From Bradyrhizobium sp. ORS 278 (GTDB taxonomy: Bacteria > Pseudomonadota > Alphaproteobacteria > Rhizobiales > Xanthobacteraceae), in contig NC_009445.1 of the NCBI RefSeq assembly GCF_000026145.1, forward strand, positions 1,488,001-1,552,000: DNA of 64,000 nucleotides. The letters run 5' to 3'. Position numbers and translations under genes: made by a program. This document shows, piece by piece, positions 9,492 through 18,409 of the stretch (position 1 is the first letter of the stretch; every line of letters begins with the position of its first letter). Below the pieces are notes generated by a model. It saw nothing but the letters and a program-made list of their open reading frames with translations, was not told the origin of the DNA and searched no databases.

Positions 9492-10985
9492 ATGCCTCAC
9501 TACGATCTGATCATTCGCGGCGGTCGCGTGCTCGACCCGGAAACCCGCTTCGACGCAACCGCGGACGTCGCCATCAAGACTGGCGCGATCGCGGCCGTTG
9601 GCGAAATCGCCGGGGCCGCGGACAAGGTGATCGATGCGAACGGCCTCGCCGTCGTGCCCGGCTTCATCGACCTGCATGCCCATGGCCAGTCGCTGCCGGC
9701 CGACCGCATGCAGGCGTTCGACGGCGTCACCACGACGCTCGAGCTCGAGATCGGCGTGATGCCGGTGGCGCGCTGGTATGATGAGCAGGAAGCGATCGGC
9801 CGCACGCTCAACTATGGCGCCGCGGCCGGCTGGGTGTTCGCGCGCATCGCGACGATGACGACGCAGCAGACCGCTTCGACGATCGCCGGCATGGGCGAGG
9901 CGACGCGCGACAAGCGCTGGGTCGAGGAGGTCGCGACGGCAGCCGAGACGGCTGAGATCGTCGAGCGCACGCGGCAGGGGCTGGAGCAGGGCGGCCTCGG
10001 CATCGCCTTTCCCAACGCCTATGCGCCGGGCACCGGCATCAAGGAGCTGTCGGAGCTGTGCAGCCTGGCCGCCCGGCACGACGTGCCGACCTATACGCAT
10101 ATCGCCTACATGTCGAATGTCGATCCGCGCAGCTCGGTCGATGCCTATACGCGGCTGATCGGGCTCGCCGGCTCGACCGGCGCCCACATGCACATCTGCC
10201 ATTTCAACAGCACCAGCCTGCAGGACGTCGAGCGCTGCGCCGAGCTGGTGCAGACCGCGCAGAGGCAGGGGTTGAAGGTCACGACCGAAGCCTATCCCTA
10301 CGGCACCGGCTCCACCGTCGTCGGCGCCGGTTTCTTCGCCGATCCCGCCTTCTGCCAGCGCATGGGCACCGGGTATGACGCGATCGAGATGGTCGCCGAG
10401 CGGCATCGGCTCGGCAGCCGCGACGAGCTCTTGAAGCGCCAGCAGGACGATCCCGGCGCGCTGGTGCTGATTCATTTCCTCGACGTCGCGGCCAACCAGC
10501 GCCACCGCGACCTGCTCGACGTGTCCGTGCTGTTTCCGGGCGGCGCGATCGCCTCCGACGCGATGCCGTGGATTCTCGCGAACGGCACCGACTACACCGG
10601 TGATGCGTGGCCACTGCCGGATGATGCCGTGTCGCATCCGCGCTCGTCGGCGACTTTCACGAAATTCCTGCGCGAATGGGTGATCGAGCGCAGGACGGTG
10701 TCGCTGCTGGATGGGCTCGCCAAATGCACGCTGATCCCGGCGCAAATTCTCGAGCCGTCGACACCGGCGCTGCGCCGCAAGGGGCGGCTGCAGGCGGGAT
10801 GCGATGCCGACATTGCCGTGCTCGATCTCGCCAGCCTGCGTGACCGCGCCGACTTCCTCAACATGAACCGGCCGTCAGAGGGCGTGCGTCATCTGCTCGT
10901 CAATGGCCAGGCTGTGATCACCAACGGTGCGCTGATCCGTGACGCCAGGCCGGGTCGGGCGGTGCGCCGGCCCGTTTTGTCATGA
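9492..10985 (+). CDS. D-aminoacylase-like metal-dependent amidohydrolase
   Basis: About 497 residues of the amidohydrolase superfamily, closest in layout to N-acyl-D-amino-acid deacylases and dihydroorotase-like enzymes. The N-terminal beta part (YDLIIRGGRVLDPETRFD) is followed by the metal-binding HxH in FIDLHAHGQ, then later His residues (TYTHIAYMS, HMHICHFNS), TEAYPYG, and a C-terminal Asp region with GRLQAGCDADIAVLD. It probably hydrolyses N-acyl-D-amino acids or a related cyclic amide in the cytoplasm. Its last bases overlap the start of a CobW GTPase gene (ATGA at 10982-10985), pointing to coupled translation and to a metal-insertion partner. Confidence 0.82.
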   Translation: MPHYDLIIRGGRVLDPETRFDATADVAIKTGAIAAVGEIAGAADKVIDANGLAVVPGFIDLHAHGQSLPADRMQAFDGVTTTLELEIGVMPVARWYDEQEAIGRTLNYGAAAGWVFARIATMTTQQTASTIAGMGEATRDKRWVEEVATAAETAEIVERTRQGLEQGGLGIAFPNAYAPGTGIKELSELCSLAARHDVPTYTHIAYMSNVDPRSSVDAYTRLIGLAGSTGAHMHICHFNSTSLQDVERCAELVQTAQRQGLKVTTEAYPYGTGSTVVGAGFFADPAFCQRMGTGYDAIEMVAERHRLGSRDELLKRQQDDPGALVLIHFLDVAANQRHRDLLDVSVLFPGGAIASDAMPWILANGTDYTGDAWPLPDDAVSHPRSSATFTKFLREWVIERRTVSLLDGLAKCTLIPAQILEPSTPALRRKGRLQAGCDADIAVLDLASLRDRADFLNMNRPSEGVRHLLVNGQAVITNGALIRDARPGRAVRRPVLS

Positions 10986-11911
10986 TCGTCCCGGTCCTGC
11001 TGGTCGCAGGCGCGCTCGGCGCCGGCAAGACGACGCTGCTCAATCATCTGCTCGCTTATCCCGACGGGCGGCGCATCGCCGCCGTCGTCAATGATTTTGG
11101 CGCGGTCGATATCGATGCGCAGCTGCTCGGCTCGGTGACGGAGGAGGTGATCAGCCTGAAGAACGGCTGCATCTGCTGCTCGCTGCAGGGCGATCTGCTG
11201 CGCACACTGTCGTCGGTGATCAAGCGCGACCCCGCGCCGGATGCGATCGCGATCGAGACGTCCGGCATCTCCGATCCGGCCGAGATCATCCGCAACCTGA
11301 TGGATCCTGTGATCTTCAAGGTCGCGCCGCTGGAGACGGTGGTGACGCTGGTCGATCCGCAGCGGCTGCGCGATGATCCCTCGGTCGCAGACGACGTGCT
11401 GTGGCGCTCGCAATTGCGTGCCGCCGACTTCGTGCTGCTGACGAAGTCCGACCTGCTCGATCGCGCCGCGCTCGACGAGGCGCGCGCGCTGGTCGGGCGC
11501 GTCAAGCCGGCATCCTCGATCTTCGAGATCGCGCGCGGGGTCGTTGCGCCGGACCTGCTGTTCAGCCGCGACATCAGGGCGCCGCGCACGGCGCCGCGTC
11601 AGCTGCCGGTGATGTCCGAGCCGTTCGCGACCATCACCTGGACGTCCAAGGCGCCGCTGTCGCTGGACCGCTTCCAGCAGGTGATCGGCAAGCTCGCGCC
11701 GCGCACGCTGCGGATCAAGGGCATCCTGCTGTTCACCGAACATCCGGCGCAGCCGATCCTGTTCCAGTCGGTGGCGACGCGCGGCACCTTGGCGCCGTCG
11801 CCGGTGCCGCCGGCCGACGGTCTCACCGCGCAGCTCGTCCTGATCGGGCGCGAGGGAGAGCTCGATGCGGATCAGATCGACGCGCTGCTGCGCGGCGTGA
11901 TCATCGACTGA
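10982..11911 (+). CDS. CobW/COG0523 family GTPase, probable zinc metallochaperone
   Basis: About 309 residues. Walker A GALGAGKTTLLNH is at residues 9-21, the switch region NDFGAVDID follows, the family metal-binding motif CxCC appears as GCICCSLQGDLL near residue 66, and TKSD is the guanine-recognition motif. The CobW C-terminal domain follows. COG0523 proteins deliver zinc or other metals to client enzymes. The 4-base overlap with the preceding amidohydrolase suggests that enzyme is the client. No His-rich tail is visible. Cobalamin synthesis is unlikely because no other cob genes are nearby. Confidence 0.85.
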   Translation: MIVPVLLVAGALGAGKTTLLNHLLAYPDGRRIAAVVNDFGAVDIDAQLLGSVTEEVISLKNGCICCSLQGDLLRTLSSVIKRDPAPDAIAIETSGISDPAEIIRNLMDPVIFKVAPLETVVTLVDPQRLRDDPSVADDVLWRSQLRAADFVLLTKSDLLDRAALDEARALVGRVKPASSIFEIARGVVAPDLLFSRDIRAPRTAPRQLPVMSEPFATITWTSKAPLSLDRFQQVIGKLAPRTLRIKGILLFTEHPAQPILFQSVATRGTLAPSPVPPADGLTAQLVLIGREGELDADQIDALLRGVIID

Positions 11912-11924
11912 GACGAAGCGCGGC

Positions 11925-13061
11925 TCAGCTCGCCTGCCGCAAGGCGCCGCTCTCGGCGTCGACCCAGGTGCAGCCGCCGCCCCCTGCACGCTTGGCCGCG
12001 TAGAGCGCGCTGTCAACCTGGCGCAGCAGATCGTCCACCGCCTCGTCCGTGAGCGCACCATCATTGACGAGCAGGCCGGCGCTGGCGCCGATGATGACGG
12101 GGATGTCCGACAGCAGGAACGGCATCGCCAGCGCGCGCACGGCCTCGCGCGCCAGCCGCAAGGCGTCGTCGCGCGCCCGCGCGCCACTCGCCACCGGCTT
12201 CAGCAGCATGAACTCGTCGCCGCCGAAACGCGCCGCGAGCCCGTCCGATCCGACGCAGGTCGACAGGCGGTTGGCGACCTGACGCAGTAAGTCGTCTCCC
12301 GCATGATGCCCGTGACGGTCATTGACCGGCTTGAAGCCGTCGAGATCGATGGCGACGATGGCGGTGCTGCCGACCGCGCCTTCGAGCGCGGCCAGAAACG
12401 CCGCGCGATTCGGCAGTCCGGTGAGGAAATCGTGGTTGGCCTGGCGCGCCAGCGCATGCTTGGCCTCGAGCCGCTCGATGAAGGCGGTGCTGAGATGGCG
12501 CGACGCCTCGCGGATCGAGAACCAGAACAGCACCAGCATCGCGGCACCGAGCTGGTAAGGCAATTCCGGGCGCATCAGGCCAGCGACCAGGGTGGGGGCG
12601 AACAGCACCGCGGTCGCCATCAGCACCACCCACGGCCGGATCGCCGCGCGCGACACCATACCGACGCAATAGGACATCGACAGGCCGAATCCGATCCAGG
12701 CGCCGGGTGCATCGTCGAGCTGAAACGCGCGGAAGGTGAGGGCGCCGAGCGCAAGGCCGAACGCGGTCGCGCCGGCCGCATAGATCTTTTCCCAGAGGAT
12801 CACGTCTTGATCGGAGAGGCGCGCGGCATGTTGCTTGTAGCGGAGCAGACTCACCACGCGACCCACCGCGTTGATGAAGATCGCGCATGCGATGGCGATG
12901 TAGCCGGGATCGCGATGCAGGATCGCGAGCGTCACCGAACCGGTGATAGCTGCGGCATTGATCGACATGACCTGCGGCAGGGACGTATAGAGCAGGTCGA
13001 CCAACTCGCGCCGGATCGCCGGGTTCGGATGGATGAATTTCGCCAGCTGCCCATGTCCCAT
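11925..13061 (-). CDS. Membrane-bound diguanylate cyclase (GGDEF)
   Basis: About 378 residues. The N-terminal 200 residues contain about five hydrophobic helices (for example AGATAFGLALGALTF and VLMATAVLFAPTLVAGL) and no recognisable sensor domain. The C-terminal part is a GGDEF domain with an intact active site (RFGGDEFMLL), NHDFLTGLPNR at its start and VAIDLDGFKPVND for GTP and metal binding, so cyclic-di-GMP synthesis is expected. The inhibitory RxxD site five residues before GGDEF is absent, so product inhibition may be lost. A GTG at 13079 with AGGA close by is an alternative start. It lies convergent with the CobW gene, 13 bases away. Confidence 0.87.
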   Translation of the reverse strand: MGHGQLAKFIHPNPAIRRELVDLLYTSLPQVMSINAAAITGSVTLAILHRDPGYIAIACAIFINAVGRVVSLLRYKQHAARLSDQDVILWEKIYAAGATAFGLALGALTFRAFQLDDAPGAWIGFGLSMSYCVGMVSRAAIRPWVVLMATAVLFAPTLVAGLMRPELPYQLGAAMLVLFWFSIREASRHLSTAFIERLEAKHALARQANHDFLTGLPNRAAFLAALEGAVGSTAIVAIDLDGFKPVNDRHGHHAGDDLLRQVANRLSTCVGSDGLAARFGGDEFMLLKPVASGARARDDALRLAREAVRALAMPFLLSDIPVIIGASAGLLVNDGALTDEAVDDLLRQVDSALYAAKRAGGGGCTWVDAESGALRQAS

Positions 13062-13146
13062 GGCCCCACCATGGAACACCTTTCCTAACAGGTGATGGGC
13101 AAGGCCCGATCGCGCAGCGGAGCTTCGCGATTAGCTTAAGGCTTCG

Positions 13147-14259
13147 TCAATTGCTCGGCACGCGGCTGGGATCGTTCGTGGCATAGGCCCGCGTCGTCGT
13201 CGACGGCCGCGGCGACAGCGTCGCCGTTGTCGCGATTTTCGGCGTGTCGACCTTCGGTGCTTCCACCTTGGGCGTGTCCGCCTTCACCTCGGCTCTCGCG
13301 TCCAGCTTGGGCGGGTCGAGCTTCAACGGCCGCAGCGGCTGGCGTTTGGCCATGGCGTCGAGCACCGCGCGGTTGGACTTGTCGATCCGTTTGGCCGCGG
13401 CGACGTCGGCAAACGCGCGGTCGAACTTGCGCATGCGATAGAACACGATGCCGCGGTCGATATAGGCTTCATGATAGCGCGGATCGAGCTGGATCGCCGC
13501 GTCGAGATCGGTCAGCGCAGCGGCGAAATCGCCCTTCTGGTACGAGGCCATGCCGCGGTCATGAAGCGCGCGCGCCTCGTTCGAGGCCGTGCTCGCGGGC
13601 TGCGTCGCGTCGGATGGGCACGGGGCAGCCGCGCCCTGCGGGCAACCCGGGCGATCCTGCTCGGCCGTGAAGACCGCGTCCACCTTGCTGACCCGCAGCG
13701 GCATCGGCTCTGCGCCGCTGCTGCTGACGGCTGCGCCGTTCGAGGCATTGCCGCCAGCCGCATTCGGCGTCGCATCGCCTCCAGCACTCGCCGGCACCTC
13801 GCCGACCGTGGTCGGCGCGGCGGATGCGCTCTCGATCGGGTTGACGGGGACCTCGTGCGGCTTGACCTTGTTGGTTGCGACGACGATCGGCTTGAGCGGA
13901 GCCACCGACGCCGCCGACATGTGCGTGAACAGCAGATAGCCCGTCAGCGTCACCGCCGAGGCACCGGCCAGCGCCATCACGCCCGATGCAACCTTGTGCA
14001 CCTTCGCGGCGACGGCGATCTTGGAGTCCTGTCGTTCTTCCTCGCGCGCGGCGCCGAGAAGGCGGTCATAGGCCGTGCGCTGCTCCTTGTCGCCGAGGAT
14101 GTCGTTGGCGCGGATGATCTGCCGAAACCGCAGCGCGGCGTCCGGATCGCCCGGATTGACGTCGGGATGGCTTTCCTTGACCGCTCTGCGAAAGGCGGCG
14201 CGGATGTCCTCAGCGTCATCGTCCGGAAGAGCTCCGAGTAAATCGTAAAGCGTCTTCAT
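13147..14259 (-). CDS. J-domain / transmembrane / TPR protein
   Basis: About 370 residues. Residues 1-68 are a J domain with the essential HPD at 31-33, so it should stimulate an Hsp70 such as DnaK. A single membrane helix lies near residues 92-112 (VMALAGASAVTLTGYLLF). After a Pro/Ala/Ser-rich linker, two TPR repeats occur around residues 230-300 (DRGMASYQKGDFAAALTDL and the following unit), then a Lys/Pro/Asp-rich tail. There is no G/F or zinc-finger region, so it is a type III J protein. The topology puts the J domain in the cytoplasm and the TPRs in the periplasm, if the helix crosses once. It is transcribed toward the diguanylate cyclase gene. Confidence 0.85.
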   Translation of the reverse strand: MKTLYDLLGALPDDDAEDIRAAFRRAVKESHPDVNPGDPDAALRFRQIIRANDILGDKEQRTAYDRLLGAAREEERQDSKIAVAAKVHKVASGVMALAGASAVTLTGYLLFTHMSAASVAPLKPIVVATNKVKPHEVPVNPIESASAAPTTVGEVPASAGGDATPNAAGGNASNGAAVSSSGAEPMPLRVSKVDAVFTAEQDRPGCPQGAAAPCPSDATQPASTASNEARALHDRGMASYQKGDFAAALTDLDAAIQLDPRYHEAYIDRGIVFYRMRKFDRAFADVAAAKRIDKSNRAVLDAMAKRQPLRPLKLDPPKLDARAEVKADTPKVEAPKVDTPKIATTATLSPRPSTTTRAYATNDPSRVPSN

Positions 14260-14665
14260 GGTCGCACTCGCTGCAGGTTTCCCTCGTCTCCGATCGAAAT
14301 TCCTACGGCGAATTTACGCTGGAGCACTCGAACTAACTCTTTCCACTGAGCACGGTAGGCGCGTAATTCGGCGGAAAAATGACTGAAAATGGCGAAGTCC
14401 GGAGCCATTTCTGCCGAGTCCGGCGCCATTCCGCTCGTCCTTTTGTCGTGGTCGATTCGCTCCTGCGGGGCGTCCGGCTGCTGTCCGCGCCGGTACCCGG
14501 AGCCCTTTGCGTCAGAGTGAACGGAAAGTTTAAAGCGCGATTTAACGGTGGCGGGTTGCCGTCGCAGATCTTGTGACGCTGACATGACAAGCGGCGTGTT
14601 CCGCCGATGGCCCGTCGCGTGGCGCCGGCTTGCGAAAGCGGCGGACCGGCCGCTATACCGGCCAG
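14260..14665. other. 406-bp divergent intergenic region
   Basis: No convincing gene lies here. It separates the J-domain gene (minus) from the DapA-like gene (plus), so it must contain both promoters. I see a short imperfect repeat of GTCCGGAGCCATT and GTCCGGCGCCATT around 14399-14433, and no clear operator or RNA structure. Confidence 0.6.
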
Positions 14666-15541
14666 ATGACCGATTTTCATGGTGTTTTCCCCTATCTGGC
14701 CTCTCCGATCGGTACCGAGGGAGCAATCCGCACCGAGGTGCTGGGCAGGCTGTGCGACGACCTGATCCATGCCGGCGTGCATGGGCTGACGCCGCTCGGC
14801 TCCACCGGCGAGTTCGCCTATCTCGACCGCAACCAGCGCATGACGGTAGTGGAGACGACGATCGACGCGGCGCAGGGCCGGGTGCCGGTCATCGCCGGCG
14901 TCGCCTCGACCGCCATCGCCGACGCGGTGGCCCAGGCCAGGGCCTATGAGAAACGCGGAGCCGACGGCATTCTGGCCGTCCTCGAAGCCTATTTCCCGGT
15001 CAGCGACGCCGGCGTGGAGGCCTATTTCCGTGCCATCGCCGATGCTGTCGACGTTCCCGTGGTGATCTACACCAACCCGCAGTTCCAGCGCTCCGACCTG
15101 TCGCTGGACGTCATCGCCCGGCTCGCCGAGCATCCGCGGATCAACTACATCAAGGATGCCTCGACCAACACCGGCCGACTGCTGTCGATCATCAATCGCT
15201 GCGGCGATGCCATCAAGGTGTTCGCGGCGTCGTCGCACATTCCGGCCGCTGTCATGATGATCGGCGGTCATGGCTGGATGGCGGGACCGGCCTGCATCAT
15301 TCCGCGTCAGAGCGTGGAGCTGTATAATCTCTGCCAGGCGTCATGCTGGGACGATGCGCTCGTGCTGCAGAAGAAGCTGTGGCGCGTCAATGAGGCGTTT
15401 GCCCGCTTCAATCTCGCCGCCTGCATCAAGGCCGGACTGTCGATCCAGGGCTACGACGTCGGCGACCCCGTGCCGCCGCAGGCAGCGCTCACGGCAGAGC
15501 AGCGCAAGGTGGTCGCAGAGGTGCTGCAAGGCCTAACGTGA
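14666..15541 (+). CDS. Dihydrodipicolinate synthase (DapA) family lyase/synthase
   Basis: About 291 residues, the normal size of this TIM-barrel aldolase family. The family motif [14 protein letters not shown] covers the phosphate/carboxylate-binding [14 protein letters not shown] contains the catalytic-helper Tyr, and YIKDAST has the Schiff-base Lys. Substrate-specific residues of true DapA are not obvious, and it sits among catabolic genes rather than lysine-pathway genes. A sugar-acid or hydroxy-keto-acid aldolase/dehydratase is therefore as likely as lysine synthesis. The frame opens at a TTG at 14630, but ATG 14666 matches the family start. Its stop codon lies inside a 16-bp tandem repeat. 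Confidence 0.82.
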   Translation: MTDFHGVFPYLASPIGTEGAIRTEVLGRLCDDLIHAGVHGLTPLGSTGEFAYLDRNQRMTVVETTIDAAQGRVPVIAGVASTAIADAVAQARAYEKRGADGILAVLEAYFPVSDAGVEAYFRAIADAVDVPVVIYTNPQFQRSDLSLDVIARLAEHPRINYIKDASTNTGRLLSIINRCGDAIKVFAASSHIPAAVMMIGGHGWMAGPACIIPRQSVELYNLCQASCWDDALVLQKKLWRVNEAFARFNLAACIKAGLSIQGYDVGDPVPPQAALTAEQRKVVAEVLQGLT

Positions 15542-15575
15542 ACAAGGCCTAACGTGAATAAGGCCTGGCGTGAAA
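15528..15575. repeat. Three tandem 16-bp repeats over a stop codon
   Basis: Three consecutive copies of AAGGCCTAACGTGAAC (last base and middle variable) run from the last codons of the DapA-like gene into the spacer, followed by a partial fourth unit. The gene ends within the first copy, so the extra units were probably added by slippage after the stop. Confidence 0.88.
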
Positions 15576-15580
15576 AAGGC

Positions 15581-15660
15581 CGTCAAGGCCGGGCTTGACC
15601 CAGCCATCCATGCCAGGAGGGACGGGGTTGTGGATGCGCGGGTCAAGCCCGGGCATGACG
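15581..15660. repeat. Palindromic intergenic repeat, family C copy
   Basis: The inverted arms are GTCAAGGCCGGGCTTGACC with CAGCCATCCA on the left and TGGATGCGCGGGTCAAGCC on the right, about 22 bases apart. It lies in the 216-bp spacer between the DapA-like gene and the molybdenum hydroxylase. It resembles the other interspersed palindromes in this window in design but not in sequence. Confidence 0.8.
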
Positions 15661-15757
15661 ATGCGGTATGACGCACCGGCACAATCACGGCTTGGCCAGC
15701 GCGACGGCGATCCGCTAAACAGCATGCAATTACATTGAACTCACCAAGGATTCCCGA

Positions 15758-18091
15758 ATGAACATTCTTCCCAACAATATGCGGTTCGGTGCAGGGCAGC
15801 CGGTCAAGCGGCTGGAGGATCAGCGGCTGCTGACCGGGAAGGGGCAGTTCATCGACGACAAGCCTGAGGATGGCGCGCTGTGGCTCACCGTGCTGCGCTC
15901 GCCGCATGCCCATGCCAAAATTCTCTCGATCGACACCGCCGCCGCGCGCGAGATCCCGGGGGTCGAGGCGATCTACACCGGGGCGGACCTCGTCGCGGAC
16001 GATGTCGGCACCATTCCGACGCTGGCGATCTTCAAGCGCCCCGACGGCAAGCCGATGACGGTGCCGCCACGCCGGCTGCTGGCCCATGATGTCGTCCGCT
16101 TCACCGGCGAGGCGGTGGCCGCCGTGGTCGCCACCTCGCGCGCGATCGCGCAGGAGGCCGCGGAAGCGATTGTTGTCGACTACGAGGTGCTGCCGGCGGT
16201 GACCGATCCGGTCAAGGCGCTCGAGCCCGGCGCGCCGGTGGTGTGGGCCGAGGCGCCCGACAATATCGTGGCGGCGATGAGCTATGGCGATGCCGCCAAG
16301 GTCGAGGAGGCCTTCGCCAGCGCGCCGCACAAGGTGTCGCTCGATATCGTGAGCCAGCGCCTGGTGCCCTCGGCGATGGAGCCGCGCTCGACCATCGCCG
16401 AGATCGAGAAGAAGACCGGACGTCTCCTCTTGTACGTGCAGTCGCAGACGCCGGCATCGACCCGCGACGTGCTGGCCGACGCCGTGTTGAAGCGGCCGAA
16501 GGACAGCATCCGCGTGCTGGTCGGCGACATCGGCGGCGGTTTCGGCCAGAAGACCAACCTCTATCCCGAGGATGGCATCGTCGCCTATGCCGCGACCAAG
16601 CTCGCCAAGAAGATCCGCTGGCGTGCCGAGCGCACCGACGAGTTCGTCGGCGGCACCCATGGCCGCGACCTCACCTCGACCGCGGAGTTCGCGCTGGATG
16701 CCAAGGGCAAGGTGCTGGCCTATCGCGTGCGCTCGATCGGCGCCACCGGGGCTTATTCCTCCGGCGCGGCCAACATCATCCCGCTGGTGCTCGGGCCGTT
16801 CGTGCAGACCGGCGTCTACGACCTGCCGCTGGTGCATTTCGAGATCAAGACCGTCATGACGCATACGGCGCCGGTCGGCGCCTATCGCGGCGCCGGTCGT
16901 CCCGAGGCGGTCTTCATCGTCGAGCGCCTGTTCGACACTGCTGCGCGCCAGATCGGCATCGATCCGCGCACCATCCGGAAAGCCAACTACATCAAGCCGG
17001 CGCAACTGCCCTACACCAACGCCGTCGGCCAGGTGTATGATTCCGGCGCCTTCGCCCACATGCTGGAGCGCGCCGCCAAGCTCGCGGACTGGGACGGCTT
17101 CAACGCGCGCAAGCGCGAAGCGAAGAAGCGCGGCATGCTCTATGGCCGCGGTCTCACCTCTTACATCGAATGGACCGGCGGCCGCGCCCACACCGAGAAG
17201 GTCTCGCTGCACGCGACGTCGGAAGGGCGCGTCATCCTGCATTCCGGCACGATGGCGATGGGGCAGGGGCTGCAGACCACCTACACGCAGATGATCTCCG
17301 ACACGCTGGGCATCCCGCTCGACAAGATCGACGTCGTGCAGGGCGATACCGATCTGGCCACCGGCTTCGGCAGCGTCGGCTCGCGCTCGCTGTTCGTCGG
17401 CGGCACGGCGGTGGCGGTGTCGTCGAACGACCTGATCACCAAGGCCCGGGAAAAGGCGTCGAACCTGCTGGAGACCGCGGTCGAGGACATCGAGTATCGC
17501 GACGGTGTGCTGTCGGTGGTCGGTACCGACCGCCGCATCAGCCTGTTCGAGATCGCGCAGAAGGAGCAGGCCGCCAAGCTGTCGGTCGACAGCGAGGGCG
17601 AGGTCGACGGTCCGAGCTGGCCGAACGGCACGCACATCTGCGAGGTCGAGATCGATCCGGAGACCGGCATCAGCCGCGTCGTGCGCTATACCACGGTCGA
17701 CGACGTCGGCGTCGCAGTGAACCCGATGCTGGTGGCCGGCCAGATCCACGGCGGCGTCGCCCAGGGCATCGGCCAGGCGCTGTATGAGAACGTCGCCTAC
17801 GATGCCGACGGCCAGCTGCTGACCGCGACCTATCAGGACTACTGCATCCCGCGCGCCGACGACGTGCCGCCGATCGCGGTCACGCTCGACGATTCCGCCC
17901 CCTGCAAGACCAACCCGCTCGGCGCCAAGGGCTGCGGCGAATCCGGCGCCATCGGCGGCCCGCCCTGCGTCACCAACGGCGTCATGGACGCGCTGTTCGA
18001 ACTGGGCATCACCAATTTGCAGACCCCGCTGACGCCGGAGAAGGTGTGGGCCGCGATTCGGGATGCGAAGGCGAAGAAGGCGGCGGCGTAG
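15758..18091 (+). CDS. Molybdenum hydroxylase large subunit (xanthine dehydrogenase/CoxL form II-like)
   Basis: About 777 residues. The N-terminus (residues 8-130) is the aldehyde oxidase/xanthine dehydrogenase a/b hammerhead domain (RLEDQRLLTGKGQFIDD), and the rest is the molybdopterin-cytosine-dinucleotide-binding domain with GGGFGQKTN and the C-terminal active-site Glu in GAKGCGESGAIGG. The loop motif is AYRGAGR, as in form II enzymes; true CO dehydrogenases carry AYxCSFR. It therefore probably hydroxylates an aldehyde or N-heterocycle. The start ATG has AAGGA upstream. The FAD and [2Fe-2S] partner subunits, normally adjacent, are not in this window, which is unusual. The spacer after it is full of repeats. 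Confidence 0.9.
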   Translation: MNILPNNMRFGAGQPVKRLEDQRLLTGKGQFIDDKPEDGALWLTVLRSPHAHAKILSIDTAAAREIPGVEAIYTGADLVADDVGTIPTLAIFKRPDGKPMTVPPRRLLAHDVVRFTGEAVAAVVATSRAIAQEAAEAIVVDYEVLPAVTDPVKALEPGAPVVWAEAPDNIVAAMSYGDAAKVEEAFASAPHKVSLDIVSQRLVPSAMEPRSTIAEIEKKTGRLLLYVQSQTPASTRDVLADAVLKRPKDSIRVLVGDIGGGFGQKTNLYPEDGIVAYAATKLAKKIRWRAERTDEFVGGTHGRDLTSTAEFALDAKGKVLAYRVRSIGATGAYSSGAANIIPLVLGPFVQTGVYDLPLVHFEIKTVMTHTAPVGAYRGAGRPEAVFIVERLFDTAARQIGIDPRTIRKANYIKPAQLPYTNAVGQVYDSGAFAHMLERAAKLADWDGFNARKREAKKRGMLYGRGLTSYIEWTGGRAHTEKVSLHATSEGRVILHSGTMAMGQGLQTTYTQMISDTLGIPLDKIDVVQGDTDLATGFGSVGSRSLFVGGTAVAVSSNDLITKAREKASNLLETAVEDIEYRDGVLSVVGTDRRISLFEIAQKEQAAKLSVDSEGEVDGPSWPNGTHICEVEIDPETGISRVVRYTTVDDVGVAVNPMLVAGQIHGGVAQGIGQALYENVAYDADGQLLTATYQDYCIPRADDVPPIAVTLDDSAPCKTNPLGAKGCGESGAIGGPPCVTNGVMDALFELGITNLQTPLTPEKVWAAIRDAKAKKAAA

Positions 18092-18154
18092 GTCCGCAGA
18101 ACAGAGGCTCTTTTCAGCCCCCTCTTGGATCCGAGCCCTTACCACAAGCACGCT

Positions 18155-18366
18155 GCGCCCCCCTCCCCCTTGCGGGGAGGGGGTCGGGGGTGGGGGTCCC
18201 AGGGCGCTGATCGTTGTTGAGCGCTCCAATCGATCTCGCCGCGCTCGCGGATTGATCGAGAGCAAACGTTAGACTGCATCAGCCGCGCTGATGATCTAGT
18301 TCCTCATAGTCAGCGTCATTCGGGGACCCCCACCCCCGACCCTCCCCGCAAGGGGGAGGGGAGCGC
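18155..18366. repeat. Long inverted repeat pair, family D
   Basis: A GC-rich arm (starting GCGCCCCCCTCCCCCTTGCG, 18155-18199) is repeated inverted at about 18322-18366, enclosing some 120 bases. Each arm also folds on itself (CCTCCCC...GGGGAGG). It fills the 318-bp space between the convergent molybdenum hydroxylase and TctE-like kinase genes and could end both transcripts. I see no gene in this space. Confidence 0.87.
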
Positions 18367-18409
18367 ACCGGCATCGGAGCGGCAGTTCGAGTCTAATCTC
18401 GACGTTTCT

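Noticed and set aside
10982..11911. Cobalamin biosynthesis gene cobW
   Set aside because: No other cob genes are near, and the coupled amidohydrolase makes a metallochaperone role more likely.
15533..18265. A 910-codon open frame antisense to the molybdenum hydroxylase gene
   Set aside because: It is Arg-, Gly-, His- and Asp-rich, lies exactly opposite a well-supported gene, and is explained by high-GC third positions.
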